Shown one piece after another: positions 8,552 to 17,906 of a stretch of 64,000 nucleotides of DNA; position 1 is the first letter of the stretch, and each line of letters starts with the position of its first letter. The position numbers were made by a program, and so were the translations under genes. The DNA comes from CAVYXK01 sp963708245 (GTDB taxonomy: Bacteria; Pseudomonadota; Alphaproteobacteria; Acetobacterales; Acetobacteraceae). The stretch spans positions 7,564,001 through 7,628,000 of the forward strand of contig OY970201.1 in assembly GCA_963708245.1 (NCBI GenBank). The letters are read 5' to 3'. Below the pieces are notes generated by a model. The model did no database searches. It was not told the DNA's origin and saw only the letters and a list, made by a program, of their open reading frames with translations.

Positions 8552-10206
8552 CTACTCCCACGTCTCCTTTGTCCCCCGCCGGCGCCCCATGAATGCCTTC
8601 GGTGATGGCAACTCGCCGGGGCGGCCGAACAGCCAGCCCTGGCCATAGCGCACGCCGAGGGTGCCCATGATCGTCGCCACCGCCTCATTCTCCACTTGCT
8701 CCGCAATCGCCTGGGCACCGACCTTGAGCGACAGATCGACCATCGCCGCGACAAAGCTCCGATCGCGTTCGCTCTCCACGGCATGGCGGACATAGGTCCC
8801 GTCTATCTTCACGTAGTCCACCTGGAAGCTGTGCAGATAGCGAAACGCGGCCGCCCCGCGCCGAAATCGTCGATGCACACCGGCACGCCGCGTTCGCGCA
8901 ACGAGGCGATCGTCTGCACCGCCTCCGCATCATCTTCGATCTCGGCTGTTTCCGTGACCTCTGCCAGCAGCAATGATGGGCTGGCTGGCGCCGGGCGGGC
9001 CAGCGCGCCGAGCAGGCGCTTCCGAAACGTCGGGCTCTGCGCCGACAGGCCAGAGATATTGAACGCCACCGCAACTCCGTTGCGGGATGCTGCCTCGCGC
9101 GCGGCGTCGAACACCGCCCCGTCGAGATCCTCGGCCAACCCGAGTATCTCGGCCATGATTACCAGTTCGTTCGGATGGCCTACCGGGACACCGGGCACGC
9201 GGAACGGGCGGAGCAGGGCCTCATAGTGATGCACCGTCCGATCCTGAAGCTGCACGATCGGCTGGAACGCCAGGGTGAACCGCCGATCGGCGAAGATGCG
9301 CCGCAGCGCCGTGGCGCAGGCCTCGGTGGTCGCGACGAAGCTTCCCAGGCCTCGGTCCAGGCTGGCCGCGGTCAGTGCCTTGACACCGCCTCGGGCGAAG
9401 GACGACAGCGCGTAGCGCAGCGCACGAACCGCCTGAGCTGTTGTCAGGTCCTCGGCATCGGGTCCCGAAAGGGCGACCCGCTCCGCGGCGGCCACTTTGG
9501 CGTCGATGCCACTCGAGCGCAGGCCGGCCTGCAGCTCCGCGATCACCTGCGCCAGATGCGGCTCGGCCGTGCCGGATGTCCGCAGCAATCCGTACCGTCG
9601 CGGGGCAAGTGCGCTGACCACCGTGCCGACGCTTGCCTGTTGCAGCAGTGTGCTGGCGATCTCGGCATCGGCCGGGTCCGAGCCCTCGCCCTCCATCTCC
9701 AGCAGGTCGAGTACCGGCGAACCGGCTGCGCCATCGCCGCGCGCGGCGCGCAGCCGGGCCTCCGCCTCGCGTCCCAGGACCTCGGCCGAGCAGGCGGTCC
9801 GCGCCATATTCGGGTGCGGACCAGGCGGGGTGCCCAGGCTCAGACACAGCAGCGCCATCCCGTCCGGTCCGGGGCGCGTCAGGCCCGACAACACCAGCGT
9901 GGTGCGCTCCGCATTGGCCAGGCGCACTGTTGTGGGAGCGAGTCGGCCACGCTCGGCAAGCAGGGCAAGGCAGGTGGCGAAGGCAGACCCATCCTCGGCG
10001 GTGATCACTGCTGCGGCCGGCCGGCCGAACAGGGCGACCGGGTCCAGCCCGAGCCGGCTGCGAAACGCTCCTGCTGCGAACACCACCCGTCCGCTTGTCG
10101 TCGCCTCGATCAGCAGCTCTGCCGACGAGAACGCGAAAGCAACGAACCGCTCACGGTCCTCGAGCAGTCGCTGATAGCGGTCGTGGCCGTCGAGCCGGGC
10201 AGACAT
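8552..10206 (-). pseudogene. PAS-EAL cyclic-di-GMP phosphodiesterase, frameshifted
   Basis: Encodes in two frames a protein of about 550 residues that would hydrolyse c-di-GMP. The N-terminal part (about residues 15-125) looks PAS-like, the middle is a degenerate GGDEF-like region, and the C-terminal EAL domain starts at LAFQPIVQL. It has the signature YEALLRPF (EAL at 329-331), the metal/substrate motifs AEVTETAEIED and VCIDDFGAG, then, in the other frame, YLHSFQVDYVKIDG and the final EQVENE. The frame changes at a short C run on the plus strand (8854-8857), right after DDFGAG; one added base would restore a continuous EAL domain. The first part alone ends before the KxD catalytic lysine, so it should be inactive. 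Sequencing error is an alternative. Confidence 0.8.
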
Positions 10207-10333
10207 GAGGCCCGTAACCTAGGCACGGCCGGTTGAAAGAATCTAAAGGCTGCCCGAAATGCTGCTGCGATTGGTCAGCTTGACCATCTTTGACTGTTCT
10301 TCTATCCAGCCGGCCTGTTATGGAGTGAGGCCC

Positions 10334-10576
10334 GTGGCCCGGTTCGTCAGCCTCTATGAAGCGAAGACCAAGCTCTCCGCCCTCGTCGATCGCGCTGCCG
10401 CCGGCGAGGAAATCATCATCGCCAAGCACGGCATTCCGCACGCCCGGCTGGTCCCGGTCGCTTCGCGCGGGCGCGCTCGCGCTCCTGCCGGTGCGATGAA
10501 GATCCGTTGGATCGCCCCGGATTTCGACGCGCCGCATCCCGCAATCGAGCAGTTGTTCGCAGGCCAGGACGAGTGA
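10334..10576 (+). CDS. Type II antitoxin, Phd/YefM family
   Basis: An 80-residue antitoxin. The N-terminal SLYEAKTKLSALVDRAAAGEEIII is the Phd-type DNA-binding fold, followed by KHGIPHARLVPV, and the C-terminal tail would wrap the toxin. The GTG at 10334 is preferred because GGAG at 10322-10325 is suitably placed and the encoded protein begins at the conserved ARFVSLYEAK. Its stop overlaps the start of the toxin gene (GTGA), the usual arrangement for translational coupling. It should repress its own promoter in the gap after the divergently transcribed phosphodiesterase gene; no operator was identified. Confidence 0.8.
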   Translation: MARFVSLYEAKTKLSALVDRAAAGEEIIIAKHGIPHARLVPVASRGRARAPAGAMKIRWIAPDFDAPHPAIEQLFAGQDE

Positions 10577-10955
10577 ACCTGCTCTCGATACGCATATCTT
10601 CCTCTGGTGGGACATGCAGGCTTCAGCGTTGGACAAAAACGCCCGGGCAACGATTGCGGACGCCGAAAACCAGGTTTTCGTGAGTGCAGCATCGATCTGG
10701 GAGATCGCCATCAAGAAGCGCGCCGGCAAGCTGCAGTTTCAGGGGTCGGCAACTGGGGCGATCGGCGCCAACGGCTTTCATGAGCTTGCTATACTTCCGA
10801 TGGACGCCGAAAACGCTGGAAGTCTGGAATGGTCCCATAACGATCCGTTCGACCGAATTCTCGTTGTTCAGGCGCGGCGCCTGTCGCTTACTCTGGTGAC
10901 CTCCGACAAAACTATTCGCGCATTCGGTGGCTTGGCCCAACTCTGGGCCGGGTAA
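10573..10955 (+). pseudogene. VapC-like PIN-domain toxin, frameshift at codon 5
   Basis: A PIN-domain ribonuclease toxin paired with the Phd-type antitoxin. The expected opening is M-N-L-L-L-D-T-H-I-F-L-W-W. The sequence gives GTG AAC CTG CTC, and then DTHIFLWWDMQ follows in another frame, so one base is missing in the ctctc run at 10582-10586. Downstream, SAASIWEIAIKKRAGKL and SHNDPFDRILVVQARR and TSDKTI carry the remaining acidic PIN residues. The only ATG in the downstream frame (10614) lies after the first catalytic Asp, so a protein started there would be inactive. The antitoxin gene stays intact, as expected when a toxin is lost first. Confidence 0.8.
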
Positions 10956-11003
10956 CGCATCGCGCCCTCTTCCGATAGTGCGCAGCCGGCTATAGGGGGC
11001 CGC

Positions 11004-12761
11004 ATGTGTGGGATTGCCGGGGTGATGACCCCCGACGGATCGGTGCCCGAGCCGGGGGCCTTGCGTGCGCTCCAGGCGGCGCTCGCGCATCGCGGGCCGG
11101 ATGGGCAGGCTATGCTGGTCCGCAACGATGTCGGACTCGTGCATCTGCGGCTCGCCATCGTCGATCTGACGACCGGCGCCCAGCCGCTGCTGGCGCCTGG
11201 CGGCACGGCGCTGATCGCCTGTGGCGAAATTTACAACGATCCCGACCTCCGCCGAGCGATGGCGGGCGCAGCCTTCCGCACCCGTTCGGACTGCGAGCCG
11301 GCCGCCTTTCTTGCCGAGCAGCAGGGCACGGCGTTCGCCGGGCAGTTGCGTGGGATGTACGCGATCGCCGCACACGATCCTCGCACCGGGCAACTGCTGC
11401 TGTCGCGCGATCCGTTCGGCATCAAGCCCCTCTATTATGCGCAGTCCGCCACCAGCTTCGCCTTCGCCTCGGAGCCGCAGGCGCTGCTTGCCGCCGGGTT
11501 CGGCAGCCGCGAGACCCGGCGGCGGCAGATGGCGGAGTTGCTGCAACTCAAGTTCGTCACCGGCAGGGAGACGATTTTTCCCGGCATCTCTCGCGTGCTG
11601 CCCGGCGAGACGCTGCGGATCGAACGCGCAGCCATCGTCGAGCGATGCCGCCGCGCCGCACTGCCTGCGGGCGGCCCCAACTGCATCCGCCCACAGGCAG
11701 CCCTGCGACAGCTCGAAGGCGTGTTGTTGGACAGCGTCGCGGCGCATCTGCGCTCTGATGTCCCGTACGGCCTGTTCCTCTCAGGCGGCATCGACTCCTC
11801 GGCGTTGCTTGCGCTGATGCGCCGGGTCGCATCGACCCGAATCCAGACGCTGACCATCGGCTGGGAAGGCGCCGGCGAACCGGACGAGAGCCGTGAAGCC
11901 GAGCGGCTGGCGCGGCTGCTCGGAGCCGATTGCGAGCGGCTTGTCATGACAGCACAGGATTTCTGGTCGCTTGCGCCGCGAATGGTGGCCGCCATCGATG
12001 ACCCCACCGCCGACGCCGCGGTGCTGCCGACATGGATGCTGGGTCGGGCGGCACGTGCCGCCGGGCTCAAGGTCACGCTGTGCGGCGAGGGGGCGGACGA
12101 GCTGTTCGGTGGCTACAGTCGCTACCGCAAGCGCCGCCTCCCCTGGCGTTGGCTCAGTCGTCCGCCGCGCACCAGAGGCACCCTCGGTCCCCTGCCCACG
12201 CTCGACGGCTGGCGGAGGGGGCTGGCTGAGGTCGAACGCGCCTCCAACGACGGTCGCTCGCCCGTCCAGCAGGCTCAGGCGGTCGATTGCGCGGAGTGGC
12301 TGCCCAATGATCTGCTGGTCAAGCTCGACCGCAGCCTCATGGCGCACGGCGTCGAAGGGCGCACGCCGTTCCTCGATCCGGTGGTGGCGGATTTTGTCTT
12401 CCGCCTTCCCGATGACCAGAAGGCGGGCCTCAGGTTCGGCAAGCGGTTGCTGCGCGCCTGGCTGGCGCGCACCTTCCCCGAGGCTCGGGCCTGGACGCCC
12501 AAGAAAGGCTTCAACCCACCGGTGGGCGCGTGGATGGAACAGCGGGGGGAGGTCCTCGGGCGGTTGGTTTCCACGCATCCGGCGCTTGCCGGCCTGCTGC
12601 CGCCCGAGCGGGTCCGCGCTGCCTTCGCCAATGCTCGGGTAGCGCCACAGCCGGCTTGGTCGCTGCTGTTCACCACTCTCTGGCACGGTCACCACGTCCT
12701 CGGCGTTCCCTCGGATGGGAACGTGCTAGAGGTGCTTGAGGCCGCGCCGCGTTTGGCCTGA
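11004..12761 (+). CDS. asnB: Asparagine synthase-like amidotransferase
   Basis: A 585-residue class II glutamine amidotransferase fused to an ATP-pyrophosphatase synthetase domain. Cys2 (MCGIAGV) is the N-terminal nucleophile; HRGPDG at 29-34 and DPFGIKPLYY follow. The synthetase half has the PP-loop SGGIDSS at residues 260-266 and the motif CGEGADELFGGY. The start must be 11004 because Cys2 has to be exposed. In exopolysaccharide loci such proteins are thought to amidate sugar acids or other polymer parts rather than make free asparagine; this is inference here. The usual NGEIYN motif reads CGEIYN, with Cys73 where the oxyanion-hole Asn is expected, so glutaminase activity may be altered. 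Free ammonia could be used instead. Confidence 0.85.
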   Translation: MCGIAGVMTPDGSVPEPGALRALQAALAHRGPDGQAMLVRNDVGLVHLRLAIVDLTTGAQPLLAPGGTALIACGEIYNDPDLRRAMAGAAFRTRSDCEPAAFLAEQQGTAFAGQLRGMYAIAAHDPRTGQLLLSRDPFGIKPLYYAQSATSFAFASEPQALLAAGFGSRETRRRQMAELLQLKFVTGRETIFPGISRVLPGETLRIERAAIVERCRRAALPAGGPNCIRPQAALRQLEGVLLDSVAAHLRSDVPYGLFLSGGIDSSALLALMRRVASTRIQTLTIGWEGAGEPDESREAERLARLLGADCERLVMTAQDFWSLAPRMVAAIDDPTADAAVLPTWMLGRAARAAGLKVTLCGEGADELFGGYSRYRKRRLPWRWLSRPPRTRGTLGPLPTLDGWRRGLAEVERASNDGRSPVQQAQAVDCAEWLPNDLLVKLDRSLMAHGVEGRTPFLDPVVADFVFRLPDDQKAGLRFGKRLLRAWLARTFPEARAWTPKKGFNPPVGAWMEQRGEVLGRLVSTHPALAGLLPPERVRAAFANARVAPQPAWSLLFTTLWHGHHVLGVPSDGNVLEVLEAAPRLA

Positions 12762-12776
12762 AGACACCTGCGGGAG

Positions 12777-14120
12777 ATGTCGCTACGTGCCGGCGCGGCG
12801 GGTGAGGGGCCCAGCGCGCCCTTGCCCGTGCTTGCCGCGGCTGGCAGGAACCCACCGATGCCGCCCCTAGACCTTGCCGGCCGGCTCGCCGTTCTGGTGA
12901 TGCCGCTCACGCTTCTGCACGCGCCGAGCCTCGCAGAGGGAAGCATCGCCGTCACCGATCTCTGCTTCCTGGCGCACTCGGTGCTCGAGGATGACTGGCG
13001 CTGGCTCGGCACGCGTTGGCTGCACGTCGCCTCGCTCTGGTGGGGTTGGATCGTGATCTGCTCCGTGCCCATTCCGCAGCTCGGGCCTGGTGGGGCGCAT
13101 TCCTTCGCGGAAGCCGTCATGGTCGTCCGATTCCTGATCTTCGCCGCCGCGCTGGAGCATTGGGTGTTGCCCGATCTCGCTACCCGCCGCTGGCTGTTCG
13201 GGATCGTCGCCGCGGCCGCCGCCTGGATTGCCGGGCAATGTCTGCTGCAGTTTGCGACCGGCTATAATTTCTTCGGCGCCCCACGCGGTGCAGGTGGCGC
13301 TGTGCTCACCGGTCCGTTCCGGAAGGAGCGTGCCGGCCCACCCCTGTCACGCATCATCCTTCCTGTCATCGTACCGGCTGCCGCGGCGCTGCTGCAGCGC
13401 CGGCGGGCGACCAGCACGCTGGCCGCCTATGCTCTGCTGCTTGGCGCAGTCGGGATGATGGTGCTGATCGGCCAGCGCATGCCGCTGACGCTGACCGGCT
13501 TCGGGCTGCTCGTGGTCGGCGTGCTGCTGCCGCGGCTGCGTCCGGTGGTGGTGACCGCCGCGCTGGCGGGTGTCGGCTTGCTGGCGGCGATGGCGGCGCT
13601 GTCCCCGCCGACCTATGCGCGCGTGGTGCTGCAATTCTCCGCGTTGCTGGAGCACTTTCCAACCAGCCCGTACGGCGAGATCTATGCCCGGGCCTGGCAC
13701 ATCGCCGCGGCCCGACCGTGGTTCGGCGGCGGCTTCGACGGGTTCCGCACCGGCTGTCCGCTGCCGCAATATTTCGGACCCACCTTCGATGGTCGCTTAC
13801 CGGATGGCGGCAGCGCGGCGATCTGCACGACGCATCCGCACAATTTCTATGTCCAGGCGCTGACCGAGGGCGGGTTTCCCGGCCTGCTGCTGTTTGTCGC
13901 GACCGCGCTTGCCTGGCTCGCGCCGCTGGCCCGAGGATTGTGGCGGAACCCGGCGCCGTTGCGGGTCGCGTTGTTTGCCTCGATGCTGATCCAGCTCTGG
14001 CCGATCGCCTCGACCAACGACTTCGTCGATACGACGATGGGCGGATGGTTCTTTCTGCTGCTTGGCTGGGGGCTGGCCGAGGCGCGGTGGGGCAGTGCGG
14101 GGGCGACAATTGGCAGGTGA
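12777..14120 (+). CDS. O-antigen ligase / Wzy-type polymerase family membrane protein
   Basis: A 447-residue polytopic inner-membrane protein with about ten hydrophobic segments (for example RFLIFAAALEHWVL, LAAYALLLGAVGMMVL, GLLVVGVLLPRL). The signature region THPHNFYVQALTEGGFPGL near residues 350-370 is the O-antigen ligase/polymerase motif, with the conserved His. A long periplasmic loop precedes it (HIAAARPWFGGGFDGFRTG), as in the family. It starts 15 bases after the amidotransferase stop and is probably co-transcribed with it. An internal ATG at 12858 is an alternative start, since the first 27 residues are not family-like. Role: joining polysaccharide units in the periplasm. It is the last recognisable exopolysaccharide gene before the IS cluster. 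Confidence 0.8.
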   Translation: MSLRAGAAGEGPSAPLPVLAAAGRNPPMPPLDLAGRLAVLVMPLTLLHAPSLAEGSIAVTDLCFLAHSVLEDDWRWLGTRWLHVASLWWGWIVICSVPIPQLGPGGAHSFAEAVMVVRFLIFAAALEHWVLPDLATRRWLFGIVAAAAAWIAGQCLLQFATGYNFFGAPRGAGGAVLTGPFRKERAGPPLSRIILPVIVPAAAALLQRRRATSTLAAYALLLGAVGMMVLIGQRMPLTLTGFGLLVVGVLLPRLRPVVVTAALAGVGLLAAMAALSPPTYARVVLQFSALLEHFPTSPYGEIYARAWHIAAARPWFGGGFDGFRTGCPLPQYFGPTFDGRLPDGGSAAICTTHPHNFYVQALTEGGFPGLLLFVATALAWLAPLARGLWRNPAPLRVALFASMLIQLWPIASTNDFVDTTMGGWFFLLLGWGLAEARWGSAGATIGR

Positions 14121-14150
14121 AGAGCTTGATCGCGCCAATTGGCGACACTA

Positions 14151-15079
14151 GGGCCTGTCGTCAATTGAGCCAAATCGCGCTGGCGGTGAGGTAGATGGCG
14201 GCCAGGAAGTTGCGTGCGGTCTTGTCATAACGTGTGGCGATGGCGCGAAACTGCTTGAGTTTGGCGAAGAAGTTCTCGATCAGGTGGCGTTCCTTGTAGA
14301 GATGCCGATCGAACGCCCGCGGCGCCCGGCGGTTGGCCTTCGGCGGGATCACCGCGGTTTTGCCCGCTGCCGCCAACGGCTCGATGACCCGCTCGTCGGC
14401 ATCGAATGCCTTATCGGCGATCAGCATGTCGGCCTGCATATCCGGCAAGAGATGGTCGGCACCAACCAGGTCGTGCGCCTCGCCGCCGGTCAGGTGAAAG
14501 CCGACCGGATTGCCCAGCGCATCGACCATGGTATGGATCTTGGTGCTCAGTCCGCCGCGCGAGCGCCCGATGGCCTGGTCCTCGCCGTCTTTTTTTGGGC
14601 GCCGGCACTGTGCTGATGGGCCCGCACAACGGTGCTGTCGATCATCGCGTATTCGTTGTCGGCATCGACGGCAAGATGCTGAAACACCCGCTTCCAGACG
14701 CCGGATTTGGCCCAGCGACTGAAGCGTCGGTGGGTGTTCTTCCAGTCGCCGAAGCGTTCCGGCAGATCGCGCCAGGGAATGCCGGCCCGGTAGCGGTAGA
14801 GCACCGCTTCAACGAACCGGCGGTTGTCCGCCGCGGTCACGCCGACCGAACCCTTGCGGCCTGGCAAAAGGTCCTTGATCCGGTCCCACTGGTCGTCGCG
14901 AAGTCCGTAGCGGCGCATCGGTCAGCTCCCCAAAGCTGACCGTCTACGAATCGAAGAACGCGCCGCGCCGGAATCGGCTATCTCGCCATCTCCTGCTGAT
15001 TACCGAACGGTGTTGCAATCCGGACTCACCAAGCCCGCTCTAACTGGCGAACCACTGGTCGGGATTTGACGACAGGCCC
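14151..15079 (-). mobile_element. IS5-family insertion sequence, copy 1 (about 930 bp)
   Basis: Ends are exact 14-bp inverted repeats, gggcctgtcgtcaa (14151-14164) and ttgacgacaggccc (15066-15079). The target was a CTAG, with TA duplicated (left flank CTA, right flank TTAG with one extra T). It is nearly identical to copy 2 at 19763-20692 but one base shorter upstream of the transposase gene. It has inserted into the very tip of the neighbouring IS701 element. Confidence 0.9.
14161..14918 (-). CDS. IS5-family transposase, two frames (programmed frameshift)
   Basis: The first frame (14918 down to 14547) begins MRRYGLRDDQWDRIKDLLPG and contains the first DDE aspartate (AMIDSTVVRAH). The second frame (to 14161) carries ADKAFDADERVIEPL with the second Asp and YKERHLIENFFAKLKQFRAIATRY with the Glu. 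The frames meet at a run of seven A on the coding strand (14590-14596), the usual slippage site for this IS group. It is therefore probably a normal fused product made by frameshifting, not a broken gene. DDE residues look intact, so the element may be active. Confidence 0.85.
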
Positions 15080-15080
15080 T

Positions 15081-16634
15081 TAGTCCTACTGAGTCGCAAA
15101 CCGGACGGGCTGACGGCCTGATTTAGCCCTTGCTGCGACGCGGTCGCGCTATGGTACGGGTGAAGATTCGAACCGCTCGGGGAGGGCGGCATGGATCTTC
15201 GCGATCGGTCTGGCACGGAAGCCCGGTTCAGAGCCTACGCGGCGGATTTGGCCTCGGTGCTCGGCCATGCCGACCGGGTCGCACCGTTTCAAGACTACTG
15301 CATCGGCTTGATCTCGACCGAGGGCCGCAAGAGCGTCGAACCGCTGGCGGCGGTGACCGCACCAGAGCGGACCGCGGCCCAGCACCAGTCGCTGCTGCAT
15401 CTGGTGGCGCAAGCCCCATGGTCGGACCAGGCGATGCTGACCCGGGTGCGCGAGTTGGTGCTGCCATCCATCACCGGCGATGAGCCGATCCAGGCCTGGA
15501 TCATCGACGACACGGCGTTCCCCAAGAAGGGCCACCACTCGGTCGGCGTGGCGCGGCAATACTGCGGGCAGCTTGGCAAGCAGGAGAACTGCCAGGTGGC
15601 GGTGAGCCTCTCGGTGGCCACCCACCAGGCCAGCCTGCCGGTCGCCTATCGATTGTATCTGCCGCAGGACTGGGCTGACGACCCGGTGCGGCGGATCACC
15701 GCGGGCGTGCCGGCGGAGGTTACGTTCCAGACCAAGCCGGAGATCGCGCTGCGGCAAATGCGCCAAGCCCACGCTGATGGCCTGCCGGCGGCAGTGGCGC
15801 TGATGGACCCAGCCTATGGCAACAACGCTACGCTGCGTGGCGGGATCAGCGAACTCGGACAGCCCTACGTGGCCGGCATCCTACCCACCACAGCAGTCTG
15901 GCGGCCGGGCGAGGCAGCAGTGCCAGCCCCGGCATGGTCGGGCCGCGGCCGGCCGCCCAAACGGCCGCGCCGTGATGATGCGCATCAGCCGGTCTCGGCC
16001 AAGCAGCTGGCGATCGAGCTGGCCGCCGACGCCTGGCAGCCGATCACCTGGCGAGAGGGCAGCAACACGGCACTGAGCTCACGCTTTGCCCGCCTGCGGG
16101 TGCGTCCGGCACACGATGATACCAAACGCAACGAACCTGCGGCGGAAGAGTGGCTGCTGATCGAGTGGCCAGAGGGCGCGAGCGAACCGGACCATTACTG
16201 GCTTTCCACGCTGCCGTCGGACATCACGTTCGAGCGGATGGTGGATCTCACCAAGCTGCGCTGGCGGATCGAACGCGACTATCTGGATCTGAAGCAGGAG
16301 GTCGGGCTCGGCCATTACGAAGGCCGCGGCTGGCGGGGCTTTCACCATCACGCAAGCCTATGCATTGCGGCCTACGGATTCCTGGTCTCCGAGAAGGCGA
16401 CGATTCCCCCCTCAGGACTTGCCCGCGCCTGGCGCGGCCAGCGACCTGCCGTTCCCGCAGGTTACCGACCCAGAGGAGCTGCCGCTGCGTTCGCAGCGTC
16501 ATGTGCCGAACTCGATTGCGACGCTGCGCATCCGTCTCGCACGTACCTTCGTCCATGCACTGCCGCGATGTCCCTGCTGCGGGCATAGGCGCCAGCCCTT
16601 AAGCGCGGCATGATGAGTGACGCAGTAGGATTAG
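15081..16634 (+). mobile_element. IS701-family insertion sequence
   Basis: Imperfect terminal inverted repeats can be read: tagtcctactgagtcgc at the left (15081-15097; the outermost C is now separated by IS5 copy 1) and gtgacgcagtaggattag at the right (16617-16634). They agree at about 15 of 18 positions. The single transposase gene fills the element. Its left tip provided the CTAG target used by IS5 copy 1. Confidence 0.75.
15191..16613 (+). pseudogene. IS701-family transposase with frameshifted C-terminus
   Basis: A DDE transposase of about 470 residues. The first Asp pair is in WIIDDTAFPKKG, the second in ALMDPAYGNNA, and the Glu in RWRIERDYLDLKQEVGLGHY. These all lie in one frame up to GFLVSEKATIPP. 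From about 16410-16440 the expected C-terminus (APGAASDLPFPQ, then PNSIATLRIRLARTFVHALPRCPCCG) continues in a different frame, ending at 16613. The frame that starts the gene instead runs to 16588 with an unrelated tail. Catalytic residues are kept, so activity is possible but doubtful. Confidence 0.75.
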
Positions 16635-16667
16635 TATCATCAGCACACGGTCGCGGAGCCTTTGATA

Positions 16668-17098
16668 ATGACGGCCAGCGTTCTGACATCGGCCCCGATA
16701 CCACGCCGTGCGCCGGCGGGGACACATGGACCCGTAACCGATGAGGAAGCACGGGCGATGCTCCGCGCCCCGTGCTGAACCTGCTCGACAAACGGCACCT
16801 TCGAAAGGAAGAAAAGCTCGTGCTCCTGGGCGGGCCGAGCGATCGCACCTTCCAACGGTGGCGCGCCGGACAGATCGGACCTCTGCCGAACGACACGGTG
16901 TTTCGGCTCGGCGACCTGCTCGGCATCCATAAGGCGCTTCGCTACATGTTCGTTGATTTGGAACGCGCCTACGTGTGGGTGAAGCGGCCGAACGAAGCAT
17001 TTTGCGGTAAGTCGGCGCTCGATATCATGCTGCAGGGAGCGCCGTCCGATATCAGCCGGGTTCGCGCTTATCTGGATGCCGAGCGGAGCGCTTGGTGA
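16668..17098 (+). pseudogene. Xre/MbcA/ParS-family antitoxin, frameshifted
   Basis: The antitoxin of an Xre-RES module. The N-terminal part, MTASVLTSAPIPRRAPAG followed by VTDEEARAMLRA, is read from ATG 16668. At a CCCC run (16768-16771) the frame must change to continue with VLNLLDKRHLRKEEKLVLLG, the helix-turn-helix (PSDRTFQRWRAGQIG) and the C-terminal toxin-binding domain (FGDLL-type LGDLLGIHKALRYMF, then LDIMLQGAPSDISRVRAYLDAERSAW). A GTG at 16772 could restart translation after the break, giving a shorter protein that keeps the HTH and binding domain. The stop overlaps the toxin start as GTGA. It starts 33 bases after the IS701 right end. Confidence 0.7.
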
Positions 17099-17783
17099 GC
17101 CAAAGGGTGCGTTGGACACCCGGCTACCGCATCATCCGGACCATCTATCCCCTGTCGATCTGTTCGAGGACATCGCCGACCCGGCGGACTGGGAGCTGCT
17201 TGTTTCGGCCGAAGCCAAGTTGAACCCTCGGATCCGGGAGGAGGTCGGCAATCTTACGCTGGTGCCGGTGGATCGCCGCATCCACGGCGCCACCGCGTCG
17301 ATCGCGATGGGGGCGTTCACCCATGTATCGATCGATCGCCCGAGTCGGTTCTCGGACGGGACCTATGGCGTCTGGTATTGCTGTGATTGTATTGAGGTTG
17401 CACTCGCCGAGACGGCTCACCGGTTCCAGCGCTTCATGCAAGCAACAAGCGAACCGCGAGCGGATGCTGATTTCCGCCTATTGACCTGTACGGTGAGTGG
17501 CGAGATGGAGGCGGCGACCGCAGAATGCCTCATCGCTGACGACTGGAGGCCTGGGCAGGTCTTCGGGCGGCAGGTGCGGGCGAAAGGACCGGACGGCATC
17601 CTCTATCAGAGCGTCCGCTACCCGGCAGGGCAGGCGGCAGCCGTCTTCTGGCCGAACTGCCTGGCGCTGCCGATCGTCCAGAACCAGCAGTTCCGATATC
17701 GCTGGGACGGCAGCCGGATGACGCACTATCTGGCGCACGGGGCGACAGCGTGGACGCCCTGGCCGATCGCCGGAGTGGCATGA
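17095..17783 (+). pseudogene. RES-domain toxin, frameshifted near the N-terminus
   Basis: RES toxins degrade or ADP-ribosylate NAD-linked targets (NAD depletion is known for the family). The natural start is GTG 17095, reading MSQRVRWTPGYRIIRTIYP. One base is then missing in the CCCC run at 17149-17152, after which PVDLFEDIADPADWELL continues in a second frame. That frame holds the family residues: the Arg of PSRFSDGTYGVWY, the Glu of IEVALAETAHRF and the Ser of ILYQSVRYPAG. A protein from the in-frame ATG 17076, inside the antitoxin gene, would keep all three but replace the first 20 residues. Loss or weakening of toxin activity is likely. Confidence 0.7.
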
Positions 17784-17906
17784 GAGGGATTGGTTAGCGG
17801 CGAGATGTTTTACTTCACCGACCAGCAGATTCCACGTAAGCATCCGCCGAGTGCCGCGGTGTTGCACGGCCGTCGACCAAGCATGCGGACGACGCACTGG
17901 TGTCGC

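Noticed and set aside
14590..14596. IS5 transposase treated as a broken gene
   Set aside because: Both copies have the same seven-A run at the same point, which fits programmed frameshifting rather than decay.
14284..14939. Long plus-strand open frames over IS5 copy 1
   Set aside because: They are the antisense of the transposase gene; the same occurs over copy 2.
15150..15190. tRNA-like gaagattcgaaccgc sequence
   Set aside because: No cloverleaf can be drawn; it is the leader of the IS701 transposase gene.
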